Made by a program: the position numbers and the translations under genes
Part shown: one piece after another, positions 1-6,770 of the stretch
Layout of the letters: each line of letters begins with the position of its first letter
Numbering within the stretch: the first letter of the stretch is position 1
Source: Bacillota bacterium
GTDB taxonomy: Bacteria > Bacillota_A > Clostridia > Acetivibrionales > DUMB01
Length of the DNA: 8,614 nt
Direction of reading: 5' to 3'
NCBI GenBank assembly: GCA_023621975.1
Contig: JAMOAC010000270.1
Location: 1-8,614, forward strand
Notes under the pieces: generated by a model
The model's database searches: none
What the model was told of the DNA's origin: nothing
Seen by the model: only the letters and a program-made list of their open reading frames with translations

Positions 1-818
1 ACATCTCCAATGTAAATATACTCGGGAATGGCAGTGGAACATATATATCCTTCAAAAGCAGGAACGGAAGAAAGAACCATTTTTTGATAAGCGTTCATAT
101 CGGAAACGCTCATTATCTCGTTGAGGACCTTTCTGAAATAACGATCCATTTCCGAGGCTTTTTCCCTGAAACTGCTCTGAAGGCGTTTCATTTCCTCATT
201 AAACCTGACGGATTCCTTGAAACGATCCATTTCGGCAGATTCATTTTCCAGTCTGACCTTTGCCTTATAAAGCAGCTCCTGCTGTTCACGGTATCTCCTG
301 AATGCAGCATGCAGCAGTATTCTTAAATTACGTGCACGTAGCAGGGCTGTATTTAACTCGCTTTCCATGGAAGAAAACCGGCCGGCAACAATCTTTTCGA
401 GCATCTTACGAATAAAGCCTTTCGTAATGTTATTCTGCAGGTATGCCTCAAGATCCTCATGGTACCCGTGGTAAGACCTTTTTTCCCTATGGTCGATGGC
501 AGCCATGGTGTTGTTATGTGTATTTTTGAGGTCGTTTACTTTTGTATTTAAACGATTATTTATTTCCGCCAGATTTAAACGATTCCGGTCATAAATCCGT
601 TTCTTGTCAGCCTCGTATTTTTCCTTTATCTTGGTGAGTTCTTTTTGATAAGCTCCACATAGCTCTTTAAGGAATTGCATGACAAGCACTGCTGAATGCT
701 CGTTTATTTTTCCCTTCCAGCTTTTCCATAACGACCAGTCCCGGTTCAACAGCATTTCCTGCTTTTTTCCATCAACTATTATTTCTGTAACTTTCCTAAT
801 AATCTTATTGTCGTCCAT
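1..818 (-). CDS. Long coiled-coil protein of unknown function, C-terminus beyond the left edge
   Basis: Reading leftward from an ATG at 818 gives 272 uninterrupted codons with no stop before the window ends, so this is the N-terminal part of a longer protein. I do not recognise a family. Residues 1-45 are a small Trp-rich head (W28, W31, W34). Residues about 55-245 are almost entirely charged helix, with heptad-like Leu/Met/Ile spacing typical of a coiled coil. From about residue 250 the character changes to a Pro- and aromatic-containing segment (SVPAFEGYICSTAIPEYIYI), which suggests that a globular domain is beginning at the cut. No signal peptide or membrane segment is visible. The ATG at 818 is preferred because GGGGGT lies 7 bases upstream. 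An in-frame ATG at 848 would add ten residues but has no ribosome binding site. The gene follows the ParB-like gene after 44 bases and is probably the fourth or fifth gene of the same operon. A further ATPase domain downstream is possible but is only a guess. Confidence 0.82.
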   Translation of the reverse strand, partial: MDDNKIIRKVTEIIVDGKKQEMLLNRDWSLWKSWKGKINEHSAVLVMQFLKELCGAYQKELTKIKEKYEADKKRIYDRNRLNLAEINNRLNTKVNDLKNTHNNTMAAIDHREKRSYHGYHEDLEAYLQNNITKGFIRKMLEKIVAGRFSSMESELNTALLRARNLRILLHAAFRRYREQQELLYKAKVRLENESAEMDRFKESVRFNEEMKRLQSSFREKASEMDRYFRKVLNEIMSVSDMNAYQKMVLSSVPAFEGYICSTAIPEYIYIGD

Positions 819-825
819 TTCCTCT

Positions 826-831
826 ACCCCC
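826..831 (-). promoter_or_regulatory. Ribosome binding site (GGGGGT) of the left-edge coiled-coil gene
   Basis: On the minus strand GGGGGT ends 7 bases before the ATG at 818. It can pair with the anti-Shine-Dalgarno sequence using one G-U wobble in place of GGAGGT. It supports 818 as the start over the in-frame ATG at 848, which has only AT/C-rich sequence in front of it. Confidence 0.5.
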
Positions 832-862
832 GGTTTGTTATTTGTCATTGTTGGAATGTCGT

Positions 863-2020
863 TCAGGTGTTTTCCGCAGGTGTCGAAATACGTTTTCGAG
901 TTCCTATCACCCTGACAGGTATATCAAAACCCATTTCGCGGGCTGCAAGGATCCTGTGGCGCCCATTTTCCTGGAATTCATAATAGCCATCACATTCCTT
1001 TACTCTTGGCAAATTTGTCGGATCAAAGTAGATGGATGCGCACTTTCCCAGCCTAGGATCTTCGACCAGTTCATCCAAGCTGCGTCCTGAAGCAAGTTGC
1101 GCCTGCACCTCGGGAATTAATGCTGTAATTGCTTTGAAAGAATCAGCCGTCCCGTCGGTGCAATGCTGAGTCCAAAAGATGGAGGGATCTGAAATTTCAC
1201 TGTTGCCCAGCCGGATACCTTCTATTTCATTGGGATTTATTGTTCGTATCTCCGGCGAGTCGAACTCGTTCTCTTTAAACTGCCTGGAATCATAGCTTTC
1301 CCAGTCCCTCAAAAAAGCTTCAAAATTATCTCCTTTCACAAATCCATGAGGACCGATTTCAAACGAACCAAACCGTCGTCCGGCAGGTTCTCTCTTTTTT
1401 AGCATGCCAGGCAAATGATTGAAGAATCCTTTTACCCCTGTTTCGTTTAAATTCCCATATGCAGCAGGCCCGCTTCCAACGAAACCCTGTACACCCGTCC
1501 GTGAAACAAATCCTTCAGAGTATGATTTTCCAGTCGCCGGCACGCCCATACTTCGCAACAGCTGCAGGCGGGCTTGCTCTCCGGAATTCATACGAGCCGC
1601 AAGATCTGCCATAAAAGCGTTTACATTGCTGCCTGATCTCTTTTTCTGCAGCTCCTGCAGCTTTGACAGGTTTTCTTCTTCAACAGCTTCGTAGTGTTCT
1701 ATTTCGCGCACAGCCTCCATCTTGCGGTTGTTTATCAATTCAAGCTGCCGGTCTGCTTCCGCCAGATCGGCTTCAGCAGCTTCAAGCATCGCTCTTGCAG
1801 CAAATAATTCTGCCCTGGCGCTTTTCAAGTCGCCAGCGGAAATATCTTTTTCATCAGTTTCGGACGCGGTTTTCTCAAGCCTGGTATAACGGGTATAAGC
1901 GGCCACCAATCTTGCTCTGGCAGATTCAACCGCCTTCCGGCATTCGATTTGTCTTAGCTTAGCATTTTCGCCCTGTTCTATTAAATCTTCCGCTTCACGT
2001 GTTATTTCACGGATTTTCAT
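863..2020 (-). CDS. Coiled-coil protein with C-terminal ParB/sulfiredoxin-like domain
   Basis: 385 residues in three parts. Residues 1-128 form a long charged, Ala-rich helix (coiled coil) with no signal peptide. Residues about 129-230 are a linker with repeated Gly-Phe pairs (residues 170, 179, 198 and 226) and a duplicated TGVxGF unit 19 residues apart. Residues about 255-378 are compact, with a conserved-looking core of FWTQH (282-286), SLDELVEDPRLGKC (314-327), YYEF (346-349) and NGRHRILAARE (352-362), followed by IPVRVIG. The GRHR-(x)-AA stretch followed by a beta strand resembles box II of the ParB/Srx fold, which carries the nucleotide- or DNA-binding residues in ParB and occurs as a nuclease-type tip in polymorphic toxins. 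The family match is from memory of motifs; nuclease activity is inference. The start at 2020 has AGGGAGA 5 bases upstream. It lies 23 bases after the 170-residue gene in the HerA operon, so it may be a DNA-binding partner of the ATPase or an exported effector. Confidence 0.88.
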   Translation of the reverse strand: MKIREITREAEDLIEQGENAKLRQIECRKAVESARARLVAAYTRYTRLEKTASETDEKDISAGDLKSARAELFAARAMLEAAEADLAEADRQLELINNRKMEAVREIEHYEAVEEENLSKLQELQKKRSGSNVNAFMADLAARMNSGEQARLQLLRSMGVPATGKSYSEGFVSRTGVQGFVGSGPAAYGNLNETGVKGFFNHLPGMLKKREPAGRRFGSFEIGPHGFVKGDNFEAFLRDWESYDSRQFKENEFDSPEIRTINPNEIEGIRLGNSEISDPSIFWTQHCTDGTADSFKAITALIPEVQAQLASGRSLDELVEDPRLGKCASIYFDPTNLPRVKECDGYYEFQENGRHRILAAREMGFDIPVRVIGTRKRISTPAENT

Positions 2021-2025
2021 AATGT

Positions 2026-2032
2026 TCTCCCT
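2026..2032 (-). promoter_or_regulatory. Ribosome binding site (AGGGAGA) of the ParB-like gene
   Basis: AGGGAGA on the minus strand ends 5 bases before the ATG at 2020 and fixes that start. It lies in the 23-base gap after the stop of the 170-residue gene, so the ParB-like gene has its own initiation signal within the operon. Confidence 0.6.
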
Positions 2033-2043
2033 GCAAGAAAAAT

Positions 2044-2556
2044 TTATCCAAAAATGCTTTCAATGGAACTTTTAAGCGATTCAACCTCTTTTTTGGTATC
2101 TTCAATAATGGATTCAGCTTCGGACACGAATTCCTCGTATTCAGCAGCGCTGCTTCTCATCCTGTCAGCTGCGCTTTCTGCATTTCTTCGGCCAATATCC
2201 GTAATTCTGGCCATTTCGCCTAATTTTTCCTCTGCATCCTTAACTTTTCCCAATTCTTCAGAAGCTGAATCTGAGGCTTCACCTTCAATCCTTTCCATTT
2301 CTGCCTCCTTCGTTTCAACCTCTTCCCTGAATGCAGACTTAAAATCTGCACTGTATCCGTATTCTGCATTCCGGACAGCAGAGACATCATCCTCGTCCAT
2401 TGATGTATCAATCCCATCGAGAAGGGACTTAATTTCCCTTGCATCAGCCTCCAGCCGTTCACCGGCTTCAACAGCCTCTCTTCCAAGCAAGCTGGTCGCC
2501 TTCTCTGATTTTTTCAAGGATTCCACTTTTCTTGCTTCCCATGATATTTCCCCCAT
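2044..2556 (-). CDS. Small acidic coiled-coil protein, HerA-operon partner
   Basis: 170 residues, not assignable to a known family. It is almost wholly helical, rich in Glu, Lys, Ser and Ala, contains no Cys or Pro, and has a single Trp (W6). Two helical stretches (about 8-48 and 72-165) are separated by an Asp-rich turn near residues 50-58 (DTSMDEDD). This could form a helical hairpin broadly like small adaptor proteins of secretion or SMC-like machines. The W-x-G turn of WXG100 proteins is absent, so membership of that family is not supported. No signal peptide or membrane segment is seen. The ATG lies only 6 bases after the TAG of the ATPase gene and lacks a good ribosome binding site, so translation is probably coupled to the ATPase. 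A GTG at codon 11 is a less likely alternative start. The spacing implies it is made together with the ATPase and may bridge it to the ParB-like protein, which is inference. Confidence 0.85.
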   Translation of the reverse strand: MGEISWEARKVESLKKSEKATSLLGREAVEAGERLEADAREIKSLLDGIDTSMDEDDVSAVRNAEYGYSADFKSAFREEVETKEAEMERIEGEASDSASEELGKVKDAEEKLGEMARITDIGRRNAESAADRMRSSAAEYEEFVSEAESIIEDTKKEVESLKSSIESIFG

Positions 2557-2562
2557 TCTAAG

Positions 2563-5500
2563 CTATTTGGATTTGGGCAATATATTTTTTGCTTTGAATA
2601 TAGTCACCGCACGTTCAATTTCCTGGCGAACCTGCAATGCGTTTTTTAAATGCGGGCTTGCCATAATAAACAACTGCTGGGCAATAAGCAAAGCACCCTT
2701 TTGGATTTCGTTCACAGCATGTACCATTTTCTGAATCCGGGAAAGTTCCACACCGGACGATGCAAGCTGGCTGAAATCCATGAAACCGGTAATTCCCAGA
2801 CGGATCCAGTGCTTTTTACGGTCATGGATGCGTCTTGCAAGATTAATGCAGTCAACAATGGCATCGTATGCTTTCATGAACTTCTCAGAAGACAAGTACC
2901 TGGTTTTCAGCTCCATTTTCAGCTGTCCTACATAATCAGCCATGTTTTTAATAATATTCTGTTGCTCGCGATTGTCTTCCCATCCGGGTGTTGCTGTCAG
3001 TTCCTCGGACATCTCATAAACCCGCGCTTCGAGCTTCTTTATTTCAACCTCCCTGATGTTTATTTCCCTGAAATGCTCAATAATGCTTTCAACCTTGTCA
3101 CTAAGCCTCATGTATTCCCGGCTGAACTTGGTACTCTCAATAATGAAACTTCTTTCACATATTTCCCTGTATACTTCCCGTCCTTTCATAATTTCAACAA
3201 GCTCTTCATCAGCAGGCGGGGAGGTAATTTTGCTTCGTTCATTTTCATCAGGCACGCAGTCACCGTTTGCATAATATGAACAGTTCGCCTTGCACCATTC
3301 TATATCCAGGTTATCCCTGTCACATTGTCCGGTTGACCATCTGCCACACCATTCATGCATTTGAATGGTAAACGGTCTCATTAATCCCTCGTAGCTTATA
3401 AGTGCCCTGCCAACATTAAAAGTCGCCATCTCTTCAATTTGAATCGGGCTCGCTGCCATGGTGCTTCCCAGCAGCACACGGTCATCAGCGGAAGTAATAC
3501 GCAGTCCTATTTTTAAACCTGTGTTTTTGATCACTTCCTGGGCCATTACTGTAGGCAGCTGATCGGCAATTACGATGCCCTCCTGAAGAGCCCGAACCTC
3601 CGCAAGCATTCTGACGATGAACGTAGTTGCAGCTTGCTTGGGATTCGCCTCGGCGCCATATGCCTCTTCAGCTTCAGACCCAATGAGGTTATGCGCCTCT
3701 TCGATGAATATGACATGGCGGGCATAGTCCTTGTCATGGTGCGGGTTAACTTTCAGGGCTTCGCGAATCAATGTGCAAAGCATTAATGTTAAAAAGTTTG
3801 CCGGGCCGGTTCCCATGGATTCCAGCTCTATTATTGCAGGAATCGTAAGCCACTTTTCCGGGGGAATTGTCGAGCTTGGAACATCAAACACATCGCCCAT
3901 CTCGCGGCGAAGCAGGCTGCCAATGCGAACCTTGAGTGCAGATTCAAGGTTGCCCCGGATTTCATCGCTGTAAGTCGTTGTTTTAAGTTCGTCTTCCAGG
4001 CGCTTGTAAAGCATCGACATTGTGGGGAACTTGAGCGTGGTTTCGTCTGTATACACGGTTTCCGGCGTCCATCCCAAATCGCGATACACGGCTTCAATTG
4101 CCTGATCAAGGAGGAACGGCATCGGGTTTTCCAGCGGAAAAGCACCTTCGAAAACTGAGCACAACCTCCTGATGTGTTCTGCCAGCATCAGCCCCTTTGG
4201 AAATTCGAAGGGGTTTATATGCAACGGAAAGGCCATATCTGCATTCGGCGAGAATACATATACGCCTTCCATGCCTTTTTGCTTCACAAGGGCACGGTAT
4301 TCCTGTTTTGCAGGCTCAAGAACCAGGAACGGAATCCCATGTTTTCTCCAAAGTGTGGATGTTAAATGATGCATGGTGTTTGTCTTGCCTGAACCGGGAG
4401 CACCGGCGATAAAAGCATGCTTTGAAAGATTCCTGAGGGGAAAGTACACGTCATAGCCGTTGTCATCCGTACCAAGGTACAATCCTTCTTCCGCCTTTAC
4501 GGCTTTTGGAGCGGTTTCCTTTCTTATTTGAATTACCTCACCCTCATAAAGAGCCGGGAACCTGAAAAACGGAGCCACCTCTTCAAGAGTGAACAAAGTG
4601 GGAAGATACCTTAGCTTGTAATTTTGGGATTCCTCCTTGCAGATAATCAGTCCCCTGCCGGTTTTCTGCATAATGATTTTTTTGTGCCTGTTATATAAGT
4701 CAACGGTTTCTCCCGCTTCAAGAAATGCGTGCATGCCAAATTTTCCGGAGAAGGTGCCGATTTCATAGCTTCCCTTCATCAAGGCCTCGGCCCCGGCCGC
4801 ATCCAATACCACTGCGGAGTTTTCACGATCATTGGCAAAAACAAACAGGTTGGCAATGAAGTGTGGCGAAGAATCCACTTTATTTAAAAGATCTTCGTAT
4901 CCTTTTAAGACGTTCTCGGCCTCAAAGTCTCTCTGATCCAATATACCTGCCTTGGAATATTGCCTTTCCCTTAATACAGAAATCGGTTTTCTCAAGGCTT
5001 CCCTGAGATCCTCACTTTTTTCTGCGGGGTAAAGGTCGATTCGATAGAGCATTTGCCTGTCAAGGGATTCCATCAGTTTGCACATATTATAAAGACGCCC
5101 GTCTTCATTCATTTCCCATTGGGGAACAGTATAATACCCGCCGTCTTCGCCGGCCATTTCAAGGGATGGCTTGATAAAAACTTCCTTCTTGATAAGGGTA
5201 CTGCATACTGAAAAGGAAGCATCCCTGATCTTACATTCTTCCAGAAAACCTTCAAATGTACAGGGAATAAATTTGAAATAGTCTGACAGTGTTGAAGAGG
5301 ATACCAATTGTGGTACGTTATTTAATTTTTCTTCTTCACCACGAACTTCGAATAGAATTTTCAGCTTGCTGCCTTTTGCACCGATAGCATATGTACCGTC
5401 TTCCCTTTGTCCGTCGTAAAAATAATATAAATGAACAGAAATTCCGGAAAGTGCTCCTTTTCGATTCCACTGGCGTAAAAAAGCAAGATGTTTCTTAAGA

Positions 5501-5595
5501 ACACCATCTACTCCGTTTCCTTCCAGTGAAGCGTATTTGTTAAGGCTCAAATCCGGAATCACTTCAATTTTATAGCAAAGTTCCTTGACCCCCAT
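2563..5595 (-). CDS. HerA/FtsK-superfamily (DUF87-type) ATPase, 1010 residues
   Basis: A large ATPase of the HerA branch of the FtsK/HerA superfamily, whose members assemble as hexamers and pump DNA or protein substrates. Residues 1-380 are an N-terminal region without a family I can name; residues 345-390 are strand-rich. The motor core is clear: Walker A GAPGSGKT (398-405), the LEPAKQEYR motif (426-434) typical of HerA/VirB4-like ATPases, Walker B HVIFIEEAH (627-635) with the catalytic Glu pair, and the ADQLPT motif (677-682) followed by a polar strand GLKIGLRITSADDR (693-706). After the core, five cysteines (750, 758, 768, 772, 780) suggest a small metal-binding insert, followed by a coiled coil (about 825-900) and a helical tail. 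The start at 5595 has TAAGGAGA 6 bases upstream. It heads the operon unless the small overlapping ORF upstream is real. No NurA-type nuclease gene is adjacent, which argues against the classical HerA-NurA end-resection pair. The substrate is unknown. Confidence 0.95.
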   Translation of the reverse strand: MGVKELCYKIEVIPDLSLNKYASLEGNGVDGVLKKHLAFLRQWNRKGALSGISVHLYYFYDGQREDGTYAIGAKGSKLKILFEVRGEEEKLNNVPQLVSSSTLSDYFKFIPCTFEGFLEECKIRDASFSVCSTLIKKEVFIKPSLEMAGEDGGYYTVPQWEMNEDGRLYNMCKLMESLDRQMLYRIDLYPAEKSEDLREALRKPISVLRERQYSKAGILDQRDFEAENVLKGYEDLLNKVDSSPHFIANLFVFANDRENSAVVLDAAGAEALMKGSYEIGTFSGKFGMHAFLEAGETVDLYNRHKKIIMQKTGRGLIICKEESQNYKLRYLPTLFTLEEVAPFFRFPALYEGEVIQIRKETAPKAVKAEEGLYLGTDDNGYDVYFPLRNLSKHAFIAGAPGSGKTNTMHHLTSTLWRKHGIPFLVLEPAKQEYRALVKQKGMEGVYVFSPNADMAFPLHINPFEFPKGLMLAEHIRRLCSVFEGAFPLENPMPFLLDQAIEAVYRDLGWTPETVYTDETTLKFPTMSMLYKRLEDELKTTTYSDEIRGNLESALKVRIGSLLRREMGDVFDVPSSTIPPEKWLTIPAIIELESMGTGPANFLTLMLCTLIREALKVNPHHDKDYARHVIFIEEAHNLIGSEAEEAYGAEANPKQAATTFIVRMLAEVRALQEGIVIADQLPTVMAQEVIKNTGLKIGLRITSADDRVLLGSTMAASPIQIEEMATFNVGRALISYEGLMRPFTIQMHEWCGRWSTGQCDRDNLDIEWCKANCSYYANGDCVPDENERSKITSPPADEELVEIMKGREVYREICERSFIIESTKFSREYMRLSDKVESIIEHFREINIREVEIKKLEARVYEMSEELTATPGWEDNREQQNIIKNMADYVGQLKMELKTRYLSSEKFMKAYDAIVDCINLARRIHDRKKHWIRLGITGFMDFSQLASSGVELSRIQKMVHAVNEIQKGALLIAQQLFIMASPHLKNALQVRQEIERAVTIFKAKNILPKSK

Positions 5596-5746
5596 TTTTT
5601 CTCTCCTTAATCCAAATCCATATCGAAGAAAACTTTTTTATGAACTCTTCAAAATAACCTGTATATATTCCTAAAACGGATAACAGCTGATTTGTACCTT
5701 TTGTTGCTCTATTGAAAACAGAAAAGTTGCCTGGAGAGTAAGCCAT
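5570..5746 (-). CDS. Possible 58-residue leader ORF overlapping the ATPase start
   Basis: An ATG at 5746 opens 58 codons ending in TAA at 5572-5570, so the ORF overlaps the first 26 bases of the ATPase gene in another frame. The peptide begins MAYSPGNFSVFNRATKG, then has a hydrophobic and aromatic stretch (about residues 21-46, including GIYTGYFEEFIKKF and IWIWI) and a basic tail. The ribosome binding site is weak (GAAGAAG close to the ATG). In favour of a real gene are its place directly behind a good promoter, its use of most of an otherwise long leader, and its overlap with the next gene, as is common in bacterial operons. Against it are its small size, the poor initiation signal and the lack of any recognised family. 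It could be a small membrane-associated or amphipathic subunit, a leader peptide, or chance. Confidence 0.4.
   Translation of the reverse strand: MAYSPGNFSVFNRATKGTNQLLSVLGIYTGYFEEFIKKFSSIWIWIKERKNGGQGTLL
5602..5609 (-). promoter_or_regulatory. Ribosome binding site (TAAGGAGA) of the HerA-like ATPase gene
   Basis: TAAGGAGA on the minus strand ends 6 bases before the ATG at 5595, which is near-ideal spacing and confirms the start. The site lies inside the 3' end of the small ORF 5746-5570, an arrangement that would allow translational coupling if that ORF is translated. Confidence 0.8.
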
Positions 5747-5794
5747 ATCTTCTTCAGCAATTTTCCCCGATATTCACTTTCTTCCGGTAATTTT

Positions 5795-5829
5795 CCTGTT
5801 AAGCTGGAAAGAAAACTCAATTAAACAGG
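5795..5829 (-). repeat. Inverted repeat at the predicted transcription start of the ATPase operon
   Basis: The arms CCTGTTAA (5795-5802) and TTAAACAGG (5821-5829) are complementary except for one extra base, around an 18-base centre. The right arm begins 4 bases downstream of the -10 element and covers the expected start point. It could be a repressor operator or, as RNA, a hairpin at the 5' end of the transcript. The pairing is seen directly; the role is inferred. Confidence 0.45.
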
Positions 5830-5832
5830 TTT

Positions 5833-5862
5833 ATTCTACCATAAATAGGCTGATATTTTCAA
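5833..5862 (-). promoter_or_regulatory. Sigma-A type promoter with extended -10 for the ATPase operon
   Basis: On the minus strand TTGAAA (5862-5857) and TAGAAT (5838-5833) each match the vegetative consensus at 5 of 6 positions and are separated by 18 bases. TGG directly before TAGAAT forms an extended -10 (TGn). Transcription would begin near 5826, leaving a leader of about 230 bases before the ATPase ATG, or about 80 bases before the small ORF at 5746. Confidence 0.6.
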
Positions 5863-6055
5863 TACAGGTCATACATACTCTGTGCTACATTCATTTTTGT
5901 TTATATTTTTGCATCTACTATTCTTATTGCAAAATATGAATAAAACAGCCGCATTATCATAAGAGTTGGCAGCAGAATCCCAGGAAATGAAACATGATAT
6001 GCAGAAAGACTGGAACAGGGTCAACAAGATGTGTGTAATAAATACGCCTTATCAT
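5863..6055. other. AT-rich spacer with no supported gene
   Basis: This lies between the end of the arginase-like gene and the ATPase promoter. I see no intrinsic terminator (no GC-rich hairpin followed by a T-run on the minus strand) and no family-recognisable ORF. A 32-codon plus-strand ORF starts at 5987 but runs into the arginase-like gene and is not convincing. Confidence 0.5.
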
Positions 6056-6757
6056 TCATGCCATCAAATAATTGATCTGGTTTGATAAGCTGATATTTTC
6101 CGTGTCCCATTTTCTTACAGGGCAGTTCAATATTTCATATGGAATTCCCATTGCATCAATGAATCGGGCAAACTTATCATCCAGCCACGGTGGAGTCCAT
6201 GCGCCCGACCTGCATATATGTATTGCAGATACCATGAAGTTTTCATCCAAATCGTCAAATTTGCAATATCCAATATTATAAATGCTGTTTATCTGCTTGA
6301 AATACTCAGGCTTCTCCATTGTATAAGGGCTGTAAAAAATATAAGCTTCATTGATTTGATTATCTTTAAAGAGCTTGCCAAGCCAGTTGGAACAGTTGAC
6401 TTCAAAGTTCAGGGAGGATAGACCGCCGTAGCCAAGGTCAGCGTGGGCATCAAACAGGCAAACTGTTCTGCAGTTGTTTTCTTTTGCTATTTTATATGAC
6501 CAGGCATGGGAGTCTGTAACATATGCTTTAGTGTGCCTGTCAAACACGAAACGCTCCCTTATCCTCTCCCAGAATGTTTTCCACTCAGGAGAGAGCCTGT
6601 ACGACTCCTTAATGTCCCTTCCCAATGCCTTTTCCTGGATATATCTTTTATACCAAAGGTCAACCAGGCTCCTGTTGTTTTCAATAAAAGAACCCCAATT
6701 CTCCTTTTTGGTATAGATATAATAATCCCAGTCTACAGATAGCAGGCATTCTTTCAC
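6056..6757 (-). CDS. Arginase-fold protein of the UPF0489 type (possible peptide arginase)
   Basis: 233 residues from a GTG at 6757. Key motifs numbered from that start are SVDWDYY (7-13), TDSHAWSY (81-88), LFDAHADLGYGG (101-112) with the metal-binding D103-x-H105-x-D107 pattern of the arginase/ureohydrolase fold, NCSNWL (121-126) and IHICRSGAWTPPW (179-191). The DSH, DAHxDLGYGG and N-C-x-NWL motifs together match my knowledge of UPF0489 proteins. Some of these act on arginine inside ribosomally made peptides, converting it to ornithine with Mn(II). That activity is an inference here, since no precursor peptide or maturation enzyme is visible nearby. The open frame extends to a GTG at 6841 (261 residues), but that codon has no ribosome binding site. 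At 6757 a GGGGG lies 8 bases upstream and the first strand then sits at the N-terminus. No signal peptide is seen. It is separated from both neighbours by long spacers, so it is probably transcribed alone. Confidence 0.82.
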   Translation of the reverse strand: MKECLLSVDWDYYIYTKKENWGSFIENNRSLVDLWYKRYIQEKALGRDIKESYRLSPEWKTFWERIRERFVFDRHTKAYVTDSHAWSYKIAKENNCRTVCLFDAHADLGYGGLSSLNFEVNCSNWLGKLFKDNQINEAYIFYSPYTMEKPEYFKQINSIYNIGYCKFDDLDENFMVSAIHICRSGAWTPPWLDDKFARFIDAMGIPYEILNCPVRKWDTENISLSNQINYLMA

Positions 6758-6765
6758 AGCACCAT

Positions 6766-6770
6766 CCCCC
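6766..6770 (-). promoter_or_regulatory. Candidate ribosome binding site (GGGGG) deciding the arginase-like start
   Basis: GGGGG on the minus strand lies 8 bases before the GTG at 6757 and can pair with CCUCC through one G-U wobble. The alternative GTG at 6841 is preceded by a TTTACAGCA repeat with no purine-rich site. This favours the shorter protein but is not conclusive. Confidence 0.4.

Noticed and set aside
2044..2556. WXG100/ESAT-6-like identity for the 170-residue helical protein
   Set aside because: The protein is longer than the usual ~100 residues and lacks the central W-x-G turn; its only Trp is at residue 6.
2054..2734. 226-codon plus-strand open frame, rich in Ser and Leu
   Set aside because: It is antisense to the 170-residue coiled-coil gene and the ATPase tail. 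Its Ser/Ala/Leu bias is the mirror of the Glu/Lys/Ser-rich minus-strand coding sequence, and it has no recognisable domain.
2650..3279. 209-codon plus-strand open frame
   Set aside because: It lies fully inside the ATPase gene on the opposite strand and shows no family motifs, so it is a shadow frame.
2563..5595. Classical HerA of a HerA-NurA resection pair, or a conjugative VirB4/TraD ATPase
   Set aside because: No NurA-like nuclease, relaxase or mating-pair genes are adjacent, and the protein is longer, with an extra Cys cluster and C-terminal coiled coil.
5987..6085. 32-codon plus-strand ORF with GGAA before the ATG
   Set aside because: It is too short, matches nothing, overlaps the 3' end of the arginase-like gene and has no promoter.
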